64,000 bases of DNA from Siphonodentalium dalli. Its lineage: Eukaryota; Mollusca; Scaphopoda; Gadilida; Siphonodentaliidae. Every line of letters begins with the position of its first letter. Positions within the stretch are counted from its first letter, which is position 1. The stretch is from assembly GCA_032622095.1 (NCBI GenBank), contig CP136066.1:148583559-148647558 (forward strand), read 5' to 3'. Below the pieces are notes generated by a model, which saw nothing but the letters and a program-made list of their open reading frames with translations, was not told the origin of the DNA and ran no database searches. Shown in pieces: positions 10,515 through 22,268 of the stretch. Position numbers and translations under genes: made by a program.

Positions 10515-13500
10515 TACTTTTGTTGTCCTCCAATTTCTGAAGAGTGATACATATACAAAATAGCGTATATACAAGATGTTACAAAAATATTGTCAAAACG
10601 AAAGAACAAAAGTAAGTTGGGAAAAGAAAAAAACATACACATATATGAACCACGTCCTAATAAATAGCATACACACACTCTTACAGAAACTGACATTCAA
10701 GACACGCGCGCGCATGTAAAACAAAAATGCAGACAGACACACACGCAAGCAAGCACAAGCTCGCGGACACTCGCATACTTACACCCCCCCCCAAAGCTGC
10801 CGTACAGTACGGATGCAGACAAGTTTATGTTACATGCAAGATAAACTATAAGCACAACTAATTTGAATTTGTGCCTTAATTACAGATTGAGCACGGACCA
10901 CACGAAGAGCGCACCATGCACACAACTATATGGCTATATATAGAGTTTGATCACTTGATGATCGCCACTCTCGCTTTCATACGAAAGGAATATTTATGTA
11001 AGAGCAAGCATGCATGTGTTGCGCCTATACATTCTTGCACTGCTGGCAAGGAAGATAAGAAATCGTTAAGTAGGGAATTCGAGGTCAGGAATACATATTT
11101 ATCACATGTAATTAACATCAGTGGATGTAAGGTTGTTTCAGCTACCCAATTTTAGTTTCTGAAGAGGGGCGACAATTCTACATGTTGTTGTGCACATCAC
11201 CCGGTCAACTCAGGTCGACCCCATTAATACCAGAACTTAGACTCAAGTGCATTTGAATGTACAGGCGCAGGGTACACTACGATAACATATGGTAGAACAT
11301 TATACACCAGGCGTGAGCAAATTCGATAAAAACAGGTAGGTTTGCCACATTTGTCTATTATGTAGTCAGGGTTATGTAATATTCTTTCTGTTTATGGTGG
11401 TTTTTATGGATGTGACTATTCTACACACCACCAACGCTTACCGTATCCGTAAGGTTTTTTTATATAGTGCTTTCGAATTTAAATTTGAAATGTTAAAATT
11501 TTCGTTTGTAATCAATTGTGACACGATGTTCCGATAAGTTATGTCTCGTATGTGTGGCTTTAAAAAAAAGTCTGATGCCGTGTGTTTTTGATTTTTAAAT
11601 AGTGCTTCCGAAATTTACATGTTTATATATTATCAAGCATTGAACCTCTTTGTATGAGTTACCATATTTTAATAACAAAAACATGCACCAAAAACGCTCG
11701 AACCTTCGTTGGTACCACATCGGGTTCTCCGCGCTCACAACGAATCCTCGGATCGGTTACCCCGTGTGAGTATACTCTATTATAATTCAACATCAACACT
11801 CTAGATTATGATTCCGACCATATCAATGTACTATCGCCAGGGGATGGCTTAAACATCTGCCGATTGTGATCGGATGCTCGTTTTAATGGCGCATTCGAAT
11901 TTTAAAAAGTTAAAAAATAATTAAATTAGAAATGTTAAAGAATTTCCAATTTTTCATTTATTATTGTTAATATTGATATCGAATATACAAAACTAATTTT
12001 TTTTTTAAATTAAAACTGTTAAAAACTTCAATTTTTCAACTTTGTAGACGCCCGTTTAAAAAAAAGTTTTTATTATGTAATCAGCACTATGTCTTTCTGT
12101 CCGTTAACATTTCTGGTTTCCGACTGATAATTCCAGTTTGGGTTCTTATTTTTACATGTTACAGCTCTTTTTCTTTTAAATTTTGACCGATTACATAAGA
12201 TTCCGGTTTCCGACCGATAATTCCAGTTTGGATTATTTGATCTGAACCAAAATTGGTAATGTGTATTTCCCAGCTGAAAATACAGACGAAGTTCGCATAT
12301 TGGTTCCGTCCAATTATTTTACATGAGCTACAGCCCTTTTTCGACTTAAAATTTGACCGCTTGCATGAGTGTAATGTATGAAATAAGTATTTGTATCAGT
12401 GTTTGTATACTAAAATTGATTTTTTAAATATACTTTTGTCAAATAATTATTTAAATTGTCAAATTATTTGTTTCAGTGTTGTTGACAACCATCAATAAGT
12501 AAATAAGTAGACATGAAATAAAGTTTTAATAACATTTATTGAAAGAAACAAAAATATAACCTTCCTTGGATAGTCTTCTGAAAAGTATAAAAATATTATT
12601 TAAATAGATGTGAAGAGGGGCCAGGACACATTACAGTTTTGTTCACATTGTAATTATTATATCCCATCATTACCTGCATATACTAGTATGTAAATGATAC
12701 TTAATGTCTAATTCAGGCTAATTTGAAAATTATCAAAGAAGAAAAATTAATTTACTTAATTATTGTATATTTATAAGATGATGTGCATGCAAGGTGTTCT
12801 AGTTTGAAGGCACACATAAAGGTCATGTACAGAATGTGTGTGAATTTCTTATTGCACATGAACTCCATCCAGTGCACGACCGAAGTTCAGCTCTGATTGT
12901 CCAAATGAATCTCAGTAATATACATCCGTGTATATGGATTTGGCACTAAATTGACCATCCGCGTTCAAACTCAAAGGGTTGAACATTATTTTAGGCCTAG
13001 TCCTAAGTCGTAATGCGAGGTCGGGTCGGTGTTCATGCAGGCATACATAAAAGTTAATTCGTACACTGGTTCATATGCACATTTTCCTTTTTGGTATTAC
13101 TATAGGCTCTAGGCCTACTAGTTGATGCTGGTTGATGTCTGAAAAAAAGATAAATTTAATTTTGTGTAATTTTTTATTCTATTATAGGCCCTAACACTGG
13201 CCCTAGTTGTTTTTTTGTTGTCATTCCAGGGGATTCAACATATTGTTCATCTACTCACACAGACGAATAGGCTGGGTTATAAATTTACCAATATAATCAC
13301 ATCATATTCTACCTTTATTGATTGCTTAGAGTTCAATTTAGTTGAGAGTATCGCTGATTACTGCTGATTATCGCATAATTATCCGCCAAGAAAATATTTT
13401 TGTTGCACATGTTTGTAAACAGGAAGTAACATTTAATTTGGTCTTTCAAAGAAGGATCCAATATAGAGCAATTGGTCGTTTTTACAGAGGGAACCAACAT

Positions 13501-14441
13501 AAAGCTTTGGGGTTTTGGGGTGGGTGTCTAAACTTTTATGACAAAAAAATGCATGAAAGGGTGGGTGGGTGTAAAAAAAATGGCAATGTAAAAAAAAAAC
13601 ACCCCATGTCTCGCAACTTTTTTTCGACCTCCCCTGCCCATGATTGTAATTTATAGAATATAAAACATATTGGTTTCGCGAACGACCAACTCAGAATTCC
13701 GTTAAAATAACAATAACAACCAGCACCTAATAAATAACGAACCGGCGGCCGACTCGGCCGTCTCCGACCACAACCATCACTGGGCTGCAGAACGAAAAAT
13801 ATCTATAAAAGTTGAAATATAAGACTTACAAGTTATATTTTTCATTTCTTTTATTTGTAATTGACATAACTTATCACAAACCAAAAATCAACATTATTGA
13901 CATAACGTTAACTAACGACAATAAACGAAATTGAAATTCCCAACTACACCTTTTACCGGATTCGGCCTCCGACTCGCAGTTCGACTTTTAATCATCCCAA
14001 AATTTCCCATTCTATAAATAAAACACCCATGTTAATGTCAGCGCCCACAGCTATCTATAATCTCTAGGACAGTATACACGCGACGCACGCGTAATAAGGT
14101 GTAAACTATCACCGCCCCTCCAATACACCCCAACTGATAAATGACAATGATTTGGTACTCTCGATCCACAATCTGATATATCTTATTACTAATCTGATAT
14201 AACAGATTACTAATCTGAATTATAGTAAAACCGTGCATATATTTCCCATATTCACACATTTCTTTGGAGAGATGAAATGCGCTCGAATATTTGTAATCTG
14301 ATTGAGAACGTATAATTGACTGGTCAATCATTGTAATTCAATTCAATTCAATTTATTTTATAACTAATCGTCGTGTATTGACATACAGAGTAATAAAATA
14401 AATACAATTAAGATATTCTAAATTATTCCATGGCACATGCT
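10515..14441. other. Intergenic sequence with short imperfect repeats
   Basis: No gene can be supported. Noted content: ACAC/GCAAGC-rich simple sequence at 10730-10770; a relative of the tandem-array core (CTGTTTATGGTGGTTTTTATGG) at 11388-11480; two imperfect repeats containing CCGACTGATAATTCCAGTTTGG and CCGACCGATAATTCCAGTTTGG at 12120-12235; a short TTTTTACAGAGGG-containing ORF at 13342 with no domain. Confidence 0.45.
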
Positions 14442-15316
14442 CACTGGGGCTCAACGATTCCTCGAGGATCGGATCTAACAGGTTCAAAATATCGGATCTA
14501 ACAGGACTTCGATTCCGACTCAACTTGAACAAGATTTTAATGCCAAAATGGCGGCTTTTGTATGAAAATTGACAACAAATCTCTGAAAATGGAAAGTATG
14601 AGCACTATATTGGCTATTGGCCTGGCATATAATTAGTGAAATTCGATTGTAGTAACCCGAAGAACCTGTATATGACATCTGGCAAAGATATATGCCATTT
14701 ATGCGCCTTAATTACGCTGAGATCAGTCAAAATCGATGGGGAAAAACATAGCACCTATGGTCAAGTCATATTGTTGAATGGTATAAATATGTATGGTAAT
14801 ACAGTCCTATGCATAACGTGTTATTACTGTTCGAGTGCATATTGAATCAAAAATGAATTCAATTAGTCGTGAGTTTTTGTTTTAAACACTAATTTTGAAA
14901 GTATAACATCGGCTCCGACTCCATTTTTTATATATTCCGACCCCAATCTGTAGAAATTGATCGGCTCCGACTCTAACACACATTAGTCAATTCTTTTTCT
15001 GGAAATTGTTGAAATGTCTCACTGGCCATGGGTGTCAGATTCTTGCCGTTTTCATTTAAAATAATCCATTTTCTGGTCGCTAGAATACCTGACACTATAA
15101 ATTGTGTTTTTGATAACATTTATCTTTAAGATAGTGTGTTCATAACTTGGAAGATCTGACATTTTTGTGGCTGGCATATTAACCACAAACATCTAAGGAT
15201 ATATAATGATACCATTGTACATATGCGTGCCATTCATGCTATCATAGGTGGTGATTAACGAAGACTTGCCTATATTTTGTTGGGTAGTAGACATGCCCAA
15301 ATAAGACTGCATTTAC

Positions 15317-15814
15317 CTAATAATAAGTAGACAGATGTCACATTCGTATGGTTTAAGACCGGCGTGTGTATTTAGATGCGAGTCCAAATCCTGCTTCCCG
15401 TACATCGCCATTCCGCATTGATTGCACTTATACTTCTGTGTGGTTGCCGGCTCGTGCTTCATCTGGACATGCAGACGCAAGCCGGGGGTTGTATTGAATG
15501 TGCGGGAACACATGTGGCACAACTTTACGGACGCTTCAGAATCTCATGATACACACGTTGATTCGGATGGTTCTTCGTGACGCTTTAAATGGCGTGTGTA
15601 GTTAGAATTATATTTTGTGGAATTGGTACAAATTCCACACTGGTGCACTCCACTTTGTTTGGTAACTGGGGTAGAGGCAGCAATCGGTACCGGGTTTGAA
15701 GAAATGTCAGTCTCAATTTCTTCACGTTCAGCTGCATCCAATGACACGGACAAGTCCAACGAAAGCAAGGAATCCTCGAAAGTTATTAGAGATCCCGTAA
15801 CGCCTGGATATATT
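15317..15814 (-). pseudogene. C2H2 zinc-finger exon with in-frame TGA
   Basis: On the minus strand one open frame runs from an acceptor (AAACTTTCAG, just above 15814) to a donor (TTATTAG|GTAAAT, below 15317), broken only by TGA at 15544-15546. It encodes an acidic stretch (LDAAEREEIETD), then three C2H2 fingers: C-x2-C-x12-H-x3-H (HQCGICTN...HLKRH), C-x2-C-x12-H-x4-H (LCHMCSRTF...HVQMKH) and YKCNQCGMAM...HLNTH. The start of a fourth (YECDIC) reads into the donor. TGEKP-type linkers are absent except HAGLKPYEC. The stop lies in the linker after finger 1 (ESTCVS-stop-DSEAS), so fingers 2-4 would be lost. The family binds DNA in the nucleus. The exon sits inside a TIR-bounded element, suggesting capture. 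Confidence 0.72.
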
Positions 15815-16196
15815 CTGAAAGTTTAAATGTATAAATAATTCAGTTTACATGTAACAATTTATAGTAAATACAGGCATATGCGTGGTGCAGAATTTTAATT
15901 AAAATTGGTCATTGCTTTTGTTGGACCCCCCAAATTGACTTCTATATTTATGTTCATGACATATCAATTGGTATGTAGGCCTATATATGCACACATTTTC
16001 CCGAGAATTTTGACAACAGGTTATATAAGATCACGTATGTTATTGCGTATAGTCATAATTATACTGCACTGCACTGTGCACTTATTTTTGTGCAAATGCT
16101 TATTAAATGGCACTTTGTAAAGTTATGTTATTCATGAGTAAACAATCCAAAATCAAGTTATCATCTGGAAACCAAAAAAAGTAGCAGAAAACCTGA

Positions 16197-16520
16197 ATTT
16201 TCTAAGTCCAAAAAGGAGCGTAACTCTGGAAAAAATGGGCGGACGAAACCACGGCTATGGGGAAATCTTGTCCCCCCGGCTGGTCTATTAGCATACCAAA
16301 GATCAACTGAATTGAGTTAGCGAAACCAAAGTTATGAGTTGAAACGTTCGTACGGACAATTTTCTAAGTCCAAAAAGGGGCGTAACTCTGGAAAAAATGG
16401 GCGGACGAAACCGCAGTTATGGGGGAATCTTGTCCCCCCGGCTGGTCTATTAGCATACCAAAGATCAACTGAATTGAGTTAGCGAAACCAAAGTTATGAG
16501 TTGAAACGTTCGTACGGACG
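16197..16520 (+). repeat. 162-bp tandem duplication
   Basis: The block starting TCTAAGTCCAAAAAGG at 16201 recurs at 16363 with few changes, each copy ending in GAAACGTTCGTACGGAC. It contains GGGCGGACGAAACC and CTTGTCCCCCCGGCTGG. It runs directly into the GGAC/GGAA minisatellite. Confidence 0.85.
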
Positions 16521-16650
16521 GAAGGACGGACGGACGGAAGGACGGGCGGCCGGACGGAAGGACGGACGGAAGGACGGAAGGACGGAAGGACGGACGGACG
16601 GAGGGCTCAACTATATACCCCCAAATCTCCATCGGAGATCGGGGGCATAA
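16517..16650 (+). repeat. (GGAC/GGAAGGAC)n minisatellite and terminal hairpin
   Basis: A run of GGACGGACGGAAGGACGG units (16517-16606) is followed by CCCCCAAATCTCCATCGGAG folding with its partner to GGGGG (16618-16646), then GCATAAAA. This arrangement (GGAC/GGAA tract, then the C5...G5 hairpin) is one I associate with mollusc dispersed repeats; that association is from memory. Confidence 0.75.
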
Positions 16651-16919
16651 AAAAGCACGTGCTCGAGTTTGAAGTCACACAGCCATTTACACATTTGTTT
16701 CGGGTCATTGTCATTGGTTGTGATGGGTGTGTCATTTCCTGAACCAAGATACATTGAAGTATACACGTTATAACTCACCTTTCTGTCATTTTCTTCTTCT
16801 TTTGCGGGTTAAAAACTTCTGGAAAATTTAAAAGTCGGAATGGGGTCGGAGCCGATCAAATTGGGGCAGGAGTAAAAATCTGTTAGATCCGATCCTCGAG
16901 GAATCGTTGAGCCCCAGTG

Positions 16920-18845
16920 ATGCTTGGTGTAGCGTTTTTGACCAAATATACATGTGTGTGTATGATAGTAACATGTGTTCGACGAACATAGTCATTTCAA
17001 TTTGTTTGTTAGTTTTAAATCCGGGGGGGGGGGGGGGGTAAGCATAAAGAAACAAATAATAATGGGTGTGATGAATTATGAGCCTCAGGAGTTGGACGTA
17101 ATATTTTGTGTTTTTTTAATATACAAAGCGAGGTTTACCAGTGTTCGTCTATTGCCACAATTAAACAATTTTGCTAATTTTAATATGTTCGGTCTTCTGT
17201 AGTAATAGGGTTTCAAATATTTAAATCTCAGTTCATTCAGGCATGGGTAGACTATAGAATAACATGATATTCATCCCATAAATCATCTTTACATAAAGTA
17301 TACAAGCTCGTTCGTTGTATGGGGTATCTGTCCATGAGCTATATATTTCGACTGGCAGTCGGTGGTTTCTGGTACTAAATCTTACAAGAGGGACTACAAC
17401 TTTATTAATAACGAGTTTGCGATACCCGTCCGCCGGGATCGGTTACGGATAAATCGGTGAACTTCGGTCACGATCACTTGCGTACTTTCAATGCAGCACA
17501 TACAACTATAGTGATTTAGAACGATTAGATGTGTCCCATTGACCGGTGATCTTTCAATAAGGTTTTCTCACCGATAAGTACATGAATTATATGAAATATC
17601 AGTCAGCTACGCATTATCCTATTCATTGCAAGAAACATCTGCAAATCGCATCGATAAAGTTGTCATTTATAGGACACGTTTTATGTTCAAACTCTCGAGG
17701 CGTTTTCTAGCTCTTAGCTAACTACGGAAACACAGATCGTTTCACTGAAAACTGTTTTGTCTCCAGTAATGACAGCGTATACTGATTTGTTCGCCGCGTC
17801 CGGTTAATAATGTAGGATAATGGATCGTACATTGTTTTACAAACACCAATCCATTATTTTAATATCGGATGCTCAACATCGAACTTAATGGAAGGTTATT
17901 TCACTGTGAACGATTCCATTTTATATGACTTGTATGGAGCTACCAAAAATATATCCATATATATCTATACTATACGAGGTTGGTACGGTTCTAATCCCGA
18001 CATGGGCGAAAATCAGGACCGCTTTTCAAGCTTGGTCTGAGTTGAGGGATATCTCAATGTGCCATTCCGATCGATACCTGACAATTTCGATAAGACATGA
18101 GAATCTTTTCACTGAAGCAAGCACATTTGAAAAATGACCCCCCCCCCCATAATGAGTCCGTTCATCCATAATGCTCATATACAATGATTTTCAAGTGTAA
18201 CGGTGCTCTGACTGACAACTGGAAGTATATAAGAAGGGATATCCATATATAGCCTCTTCACTCGCGGTGGGGGTGTCTAACTTTGAATTCCAGGCAATGA
18301 ATTTTCACACTGTTAAAATTTCTCGAATCTAAACATACCACGTGCACCAATATTTCATTCAATTTAGAATTCTTCGCCAAATCCGAAATATTACGTGATA
18401 AATAATTTAATACAATTGTCGAAATGTAAGAGTAAAAACGTCGTGTTCAGTCAACGGGTTGAAAAGGAAATGGGGTACTACATGTCCATGTTGACAACGT
18501 ATTAAAATGTGACGACAATGAACGGGTGGACGAGGCCACACAGTACAACTCGGGTGCATGTGTTGGTCCATTTTTGTGTTAATACATTCTGATCAGAGGT
18601 GACGATTTGGACGAGGCCATGCTTTCAGTCGGATAATAGCTTCAGAGTGTGCATTATTTCAGCATGCGGCCTTGATGGATCCATTTGCTGAAATAATGTA
18701 CAGTTTTTTAAAACCATTATCCTATAATTAAACATGATGTAATACACTTTTGGTTTAGCTACGTTATAGATTTTACCGTTTGAACCTCAAGAATTATGAA
18801 TATTGTAGTGGGGTTAACAATTATATGTCGATGCAGATATATATA
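16920..18845. other. Intergenic sequence with homopolymer runs
   Basis: Contains a 16-G run (17023-17038) and an 11-C run (18138-18148). A B-box-like GGTTCTAATCC occurs near 17988 without a credible tRNA around it. No gene supported. Confidence 0.5.
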
Positions 18846-19799
18846 TATATATACTAGAAGGTGACCCGACTTCGTCCGGGCTTTGACCTTGAATTGACCA
18901 TTTTGAAGGTCAAGGTCAGGTGGGGTAACGATTTGACCCGTCCAAAACACTGCCCGGACAAAAGTACCCGACAAAAGTACCCGTCGAAATCCATCCGGTT
19001 TTACCCGATTTGACCTCGAATTGATCATTTTGAAGGTCAAGGTCAGGTCGGGGTCACGACTCGACACGTCCAATACACTCAGTGAACAAAAGTAACCCTA
19101 CGTATCAAATTTCGTCGAAATGCCATCAAAATTCGCGATTTGACCTTGAATTGACCCGATTTCAAGGTCAATGTCACGTCGCACGGGCAAATGAATAGGC
19201 TTATGAGACTCCCCATACGAAAGTACCCCCACATACCAAGTGTCATCAAAATCCCGCAATATTCGGGCGTTTGACCTTGAAATGACCCGATTTCAAGGTC
19301 AAGGTCACGTCGCACGGGCAAATTAACCTCTTCGCTGCTAAATGACGTTATGACGTCGTGTGCTGGGCTGTTGACGTTATTGCCATTTTCCAATGGGAAA
19401 CTATAACGGGAATACCACAAGAACTATAAAACTGACTCGATTGAAAGGCTATTATCGTTCACAATCGTGGAACATCATACACTGTTAGAAACTTGGAGAT
19501 ACAGTTATTCCGATGCACCAATCTCTGAGTTCCAGTTATGTATAATGGCCTAATTCTAGTGTGCTGAAGTAGGTCCGTAGTACCTACGGACCATATAGCA
19601 CACGGCGTGCACTTTTACGTCCGTAATAGTTACGGACGTCATAGCAACGAAGAGGTTAATAGGCCTATGTCACTCCCCGGCCGAAAATATCCCCACATAG
19701 CAAGTTTCATCGAAATCGGCTCGGCTGTTTTCGAGTCCATTGGAAACAGACAGACACACAGACAGACAGACAGATCTTCCAAAATATATAATACATATA
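18846..19799. repeat. AAGGTCA-rich dispersed repeat, copy 1 (interrupted)
   Basis: The copy starts in a (TA)n run with ACTAGAAGGTGACCCGAC and ends with a CAGACAGACAGATCTTCC tail and AAAATATATAATA, next to (TA)n again. The body repeats ~125-bp modules with TTTGACCTTGAATTGACC, an AAGGTCA cluster and ACAAAAGTAACCC.ACGTATC. The modular reading frames visible on the minus strand are repeats in translation. A 329-bp MITE is inserted at 19327-19655. It probably inserts into TA microsatellite; the class is uncertain. Confidence 0.75.
19327..19655. mobile_element. 329-bp TTAA-flanked (piggyBac-like) MITE
   Basis: The ends CCTCTTCGCTGCT and AGCAACGAAGAGG are inverted repeats. TTAA lies on both sides (19323-19326 and 19656-19659). 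The uninterrupted sister repeat at about 20540 reads GGGCAAATTAATAGGCC, the exact empty site, so one TTAA was duplicated. CC termini with TTAA are the piggyBac signature. Internal hairpins: GGTCCGTAGTACCTACGGACC at 19572 and ACGTCCGTAATAGTTACGGACGT at 19617. Confidence 0.88.
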
Positions 19800-20700
19800 T
19801 ATATATACTAGAAGGTGACCCGACTTCGTCCGGGCTTTGACCTTGAATTGTCCATGTTTGAAGGTCAATGTTAAGTGGGGTAACGATTTGACCCGCCCAA
19901 AACACTGCCCGGACAAAAGTACCGGACAAAATTACCCGTCGAAATCCATCCGGTTTTACCCGATTTGACCTCGAATTGATCATTTTGAAGGTCATGGTCA
20001 GGTCGAGGTCACGACTCGACCCGTCCAATACACTCAGTGGACAAAAGTAACCCTACGTATCAAATTTCGTCGAAATCCCATCAAAATTACCCGATTTGAC
20101 CTCGAATTGATCATTTTGAAGGTCAAGGTCAGGTCGGGGTCACGACTCGACACGTCCAATACAATCAGTGAACAAATGTAACCTTACGTATAAAATTTCG
20201 TCGAAATGCCATCACAATTCGCGATTTGACCTTGAATTGACCCGATTTCAAGGTCAAGGTCACGTCGCACGGACAAATGAATAGGCTTATGAGACTCCCC
20301 ATACGAAAGTAACCCCACATACCAAGTTTCATCAAAATCCCGTGATATTCGGGCGTTTGACCTTGAAATGACCCGATTGATAGGTCCAATTAAGTCACGT
20401 CGCACTGGCAAATAAATAGGCCTATGTCACTGCCCGGCCGAAAATACCCCCACATACCAAGTTTCATTGAAATCCCGTGATATTCGTGCGTTTGACCTTG
20501 AAATGACCCGATTTCAAGGTCAAGGTCACGACGCACGGGCAAATTAATAGGCCTATGTCACTCCCCGGCCGAAAATACCCCCACATACCAAGTTTCATCG
20601 AAATCGGCTCGGCCGTTTTTGAGTCCATTGGAAACAGACAGACACACACACAGACACACAGACAGATCTTCCAAAATATATAATAGATATATATATATTA
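19800..20700. repeat. AAGGTCA-rich dispersed repeat, copy 2
   Basis: A head-to-tail second copy of the unit at 18846, uninterrupted, from ACTAGAAGGTGACCCGAC (19808) to the CACACAGACAGATCTTCC tail and (TA)n near 20697. It carries one more ~120-bp module than copy 1, showing that internal modules expand and contract. It serves as the empty-site reference for the piggyBac-like MITE. Confidence 0.78.
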
Positions 20701-20913
20701 TGCCCTGTGCAAATCTGATCGTATTCAGAGCCAGTTTCATATGTTCCCTGGGTTTCAAACAGACGTGGAGAAAACTCTCTTTATTAAAACCATAAAATGA
20801 ATAAAATATAATTGCAGGCTCTTTTATGTTTGAAGTTGAACTGTTCGGGGCATATATGGCAAGAAACGTGAGCAAAAAGTTAAGGGGGTATGTTTTTGTC
20901 CCATGTAGAAAGC

Positions 20914-21253
20914 CTTGATACAGAGCGGGACAAGCGTTACAGAAGCTGACAAAATATGTTTTTATTTCTCATCGTTATCTGCGTCTCAGTAGTAACCCTT
21001 GATACAGAGCGATACAAGCGTTACAGAATCTTACAGAGTTGATTTTATTTCTAGTGATTATCTGCGTCCCAGTAGTAACCCTTGATACAGAGTGATACAA
21101 GCGTTACAGCAGTTAAAAAAATCGTTTTTATTTCCAGTGATTATCTGCGTCTCAGTAGTAACCCTTGATACAGAGCGATACAAGCGTTACAGAATCTTAC
21201 AGAGTTGATTTTATTTCTAGTGATTATCTGCGTCCCAGTAGTAACCCTTGATA
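20914..21253 (+). repeat. 83-bp tandem repeat, about four units
   Basis: CTTGATACAGAGCGATACAAGCGTTACAG recurs with spacing 83-84 bp (CTTGATA at 20914, 20998, 21081, 21164, 21247). The second half of each unit is TTTTATTTCTAGTGATTATCTGCGTCYCAGTAGTAAC, with small differences. Confidence 0.85.
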
Positions 21254-21256
21254 CTT

Positions 21257-21405
21257 AAGAAATAAATACACGGTGTAGAGGTGTGTATGGTCAAGTTGTA
21301 CCACAAAAAACTGATTGTAGGACGACGCGTAGCGGAGTCCTACAATAAGTTTTTTGTGGTACAACTTGACCATACACACCGATACACCGTGTATTTATTT
21401 CTTTT
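21257..21405. repeat. ~149-bp near-perfect palindrome
   Basis: AAGAAATAAATACACGGTGT at the left is matched by ACACCGTGTATTTATTTCTT at the right. The arms are nearly continuous through GTATGGTCAAGTTGTACCAC to a loop near ACGACGCGTAGCG (21324). Such long arms with a small loop suggest a fold-back MITE; no target duplication is clear. It directly abuts the 83-bp tandem repeat. Confidence 0.75.
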
Positions 21406-22268
21406 GTAATACGACTGAAAGTTTATGGTCACAATTCGACTGAATAGTCAACGAAATACTGCGCTTTTTCGGTCTCAGGTGAGAAAACATTTCGTGGTGT
21501 AATTCGTATCGGGCGTACTAGATTCTTTGCATGGAGTACTCCAGTAATTTGTTTGCGTGAATAATCGTTGTGATTGGCTAAAAAACGATGTGTTTTCAGC
21601 GGCGCCCGTGTCTTTCATTTAAATTGTACAGGAAATACGATTGCTGTCATTTCTGTGTTGAACGTTGTTGGGACAACATGAATATTATCATCGACTATGG
21701 ACCATTTTCCTTACACAAAGCGATCTAAATGATCTAGTTTACTAAACTAATCTTATTCCCCTTCTGTACTGGTGAACAAGCGCTTTCATTTTCAACTTGA
21801 TTCCGAAATATCGAATATGATCGAGATTCGAATCGACGAATGCACAGCCCGGCCCCATGGATTTATTTTGTCATTTAATATACTTATTAAGTAACTTTCT
21901 TTGGTCGTAACATATATCAGTATATAATAACATCATTTGGACCATATTCATTGGCAACCAAACTGGTTTCAAGCGAAAAATCGCTAGAAAATTCGCAAGA
22001 TTGTCAAGATGTAGCAAATTAATTCAAAGAGTTACGGGTGCGGGTGTACTCCGTTGATGCCCCGTTTGCGCGGAGTTAGAAAAGACGGGAAAAGTCGCGT
22101 GCGGCTACCTGAATAAACCGATTTTTTTCGTGGTACAATTGGAAAAAGTAGAATTGTACCACAAAACTGGAACGAGATAGCCATGGTAACTCGGGCCACT
22201 GGCCAATCAGGACATGGCTTTTAAGCATAGTTAGGCAGGGTCGTATTACAAAGAGTGATAAAAACAAA
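21406..22268. other. Intergenic sequence between palindrome and tandem repeat
   Basis: GTAATACGACTGA just after the palindrome has a loose reverse-complement partner GGTCGTATTACAAAG at 22239, so this may be one composite element. A smaller hairpin (TCGTGGTACAATT / AATTGTACCACAAAA) lies at 22129-22168. No gene. Confidence 0.4.

Larger units (their letters stand above)
14442..16919. mobile_element. 2478-bp DNA element with 40-bp TIRs, 5-bp TSD and a captured zinc-finger exon
   Basis: The ends are perfect inverted repeats over about 40 bp, beginning CACTGGGGCTCAACGATTCC. They are directly flanked on both sides by ATGCT (14437-14441 and 16920-16924). A 5-bp duplication with a CAC terminus is what Transib elements produce. 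The terminal pattern C-A-x-x-G would also fit hAT, which normally gives 8 bp. The interior holds GGCTCCGACTC repeats near both ends (14910-14980 and 16835-16855), a C2H2 zinc-finger exon (15317-15814, minus) and a tandem/minisatellite block (16197-16650). I find no transposase, so it is non-autonomous or a shell into which other sequence was inserted. Confidence 0.75.

Noticed and set aside
17925-18020. tRNA-like B box (GGTTCTAATCC) near 17988
   Set aside because: No A box at the right distance and no cloverleaf can be drawn; likely chance.
18759-20389. Series of 70-130-codon minus-strand ORFs with similar peptides
   Set aside because: They are translations of the AAGGTCA-rich repeat modules and follow the repeat boundaries, not exon structure.
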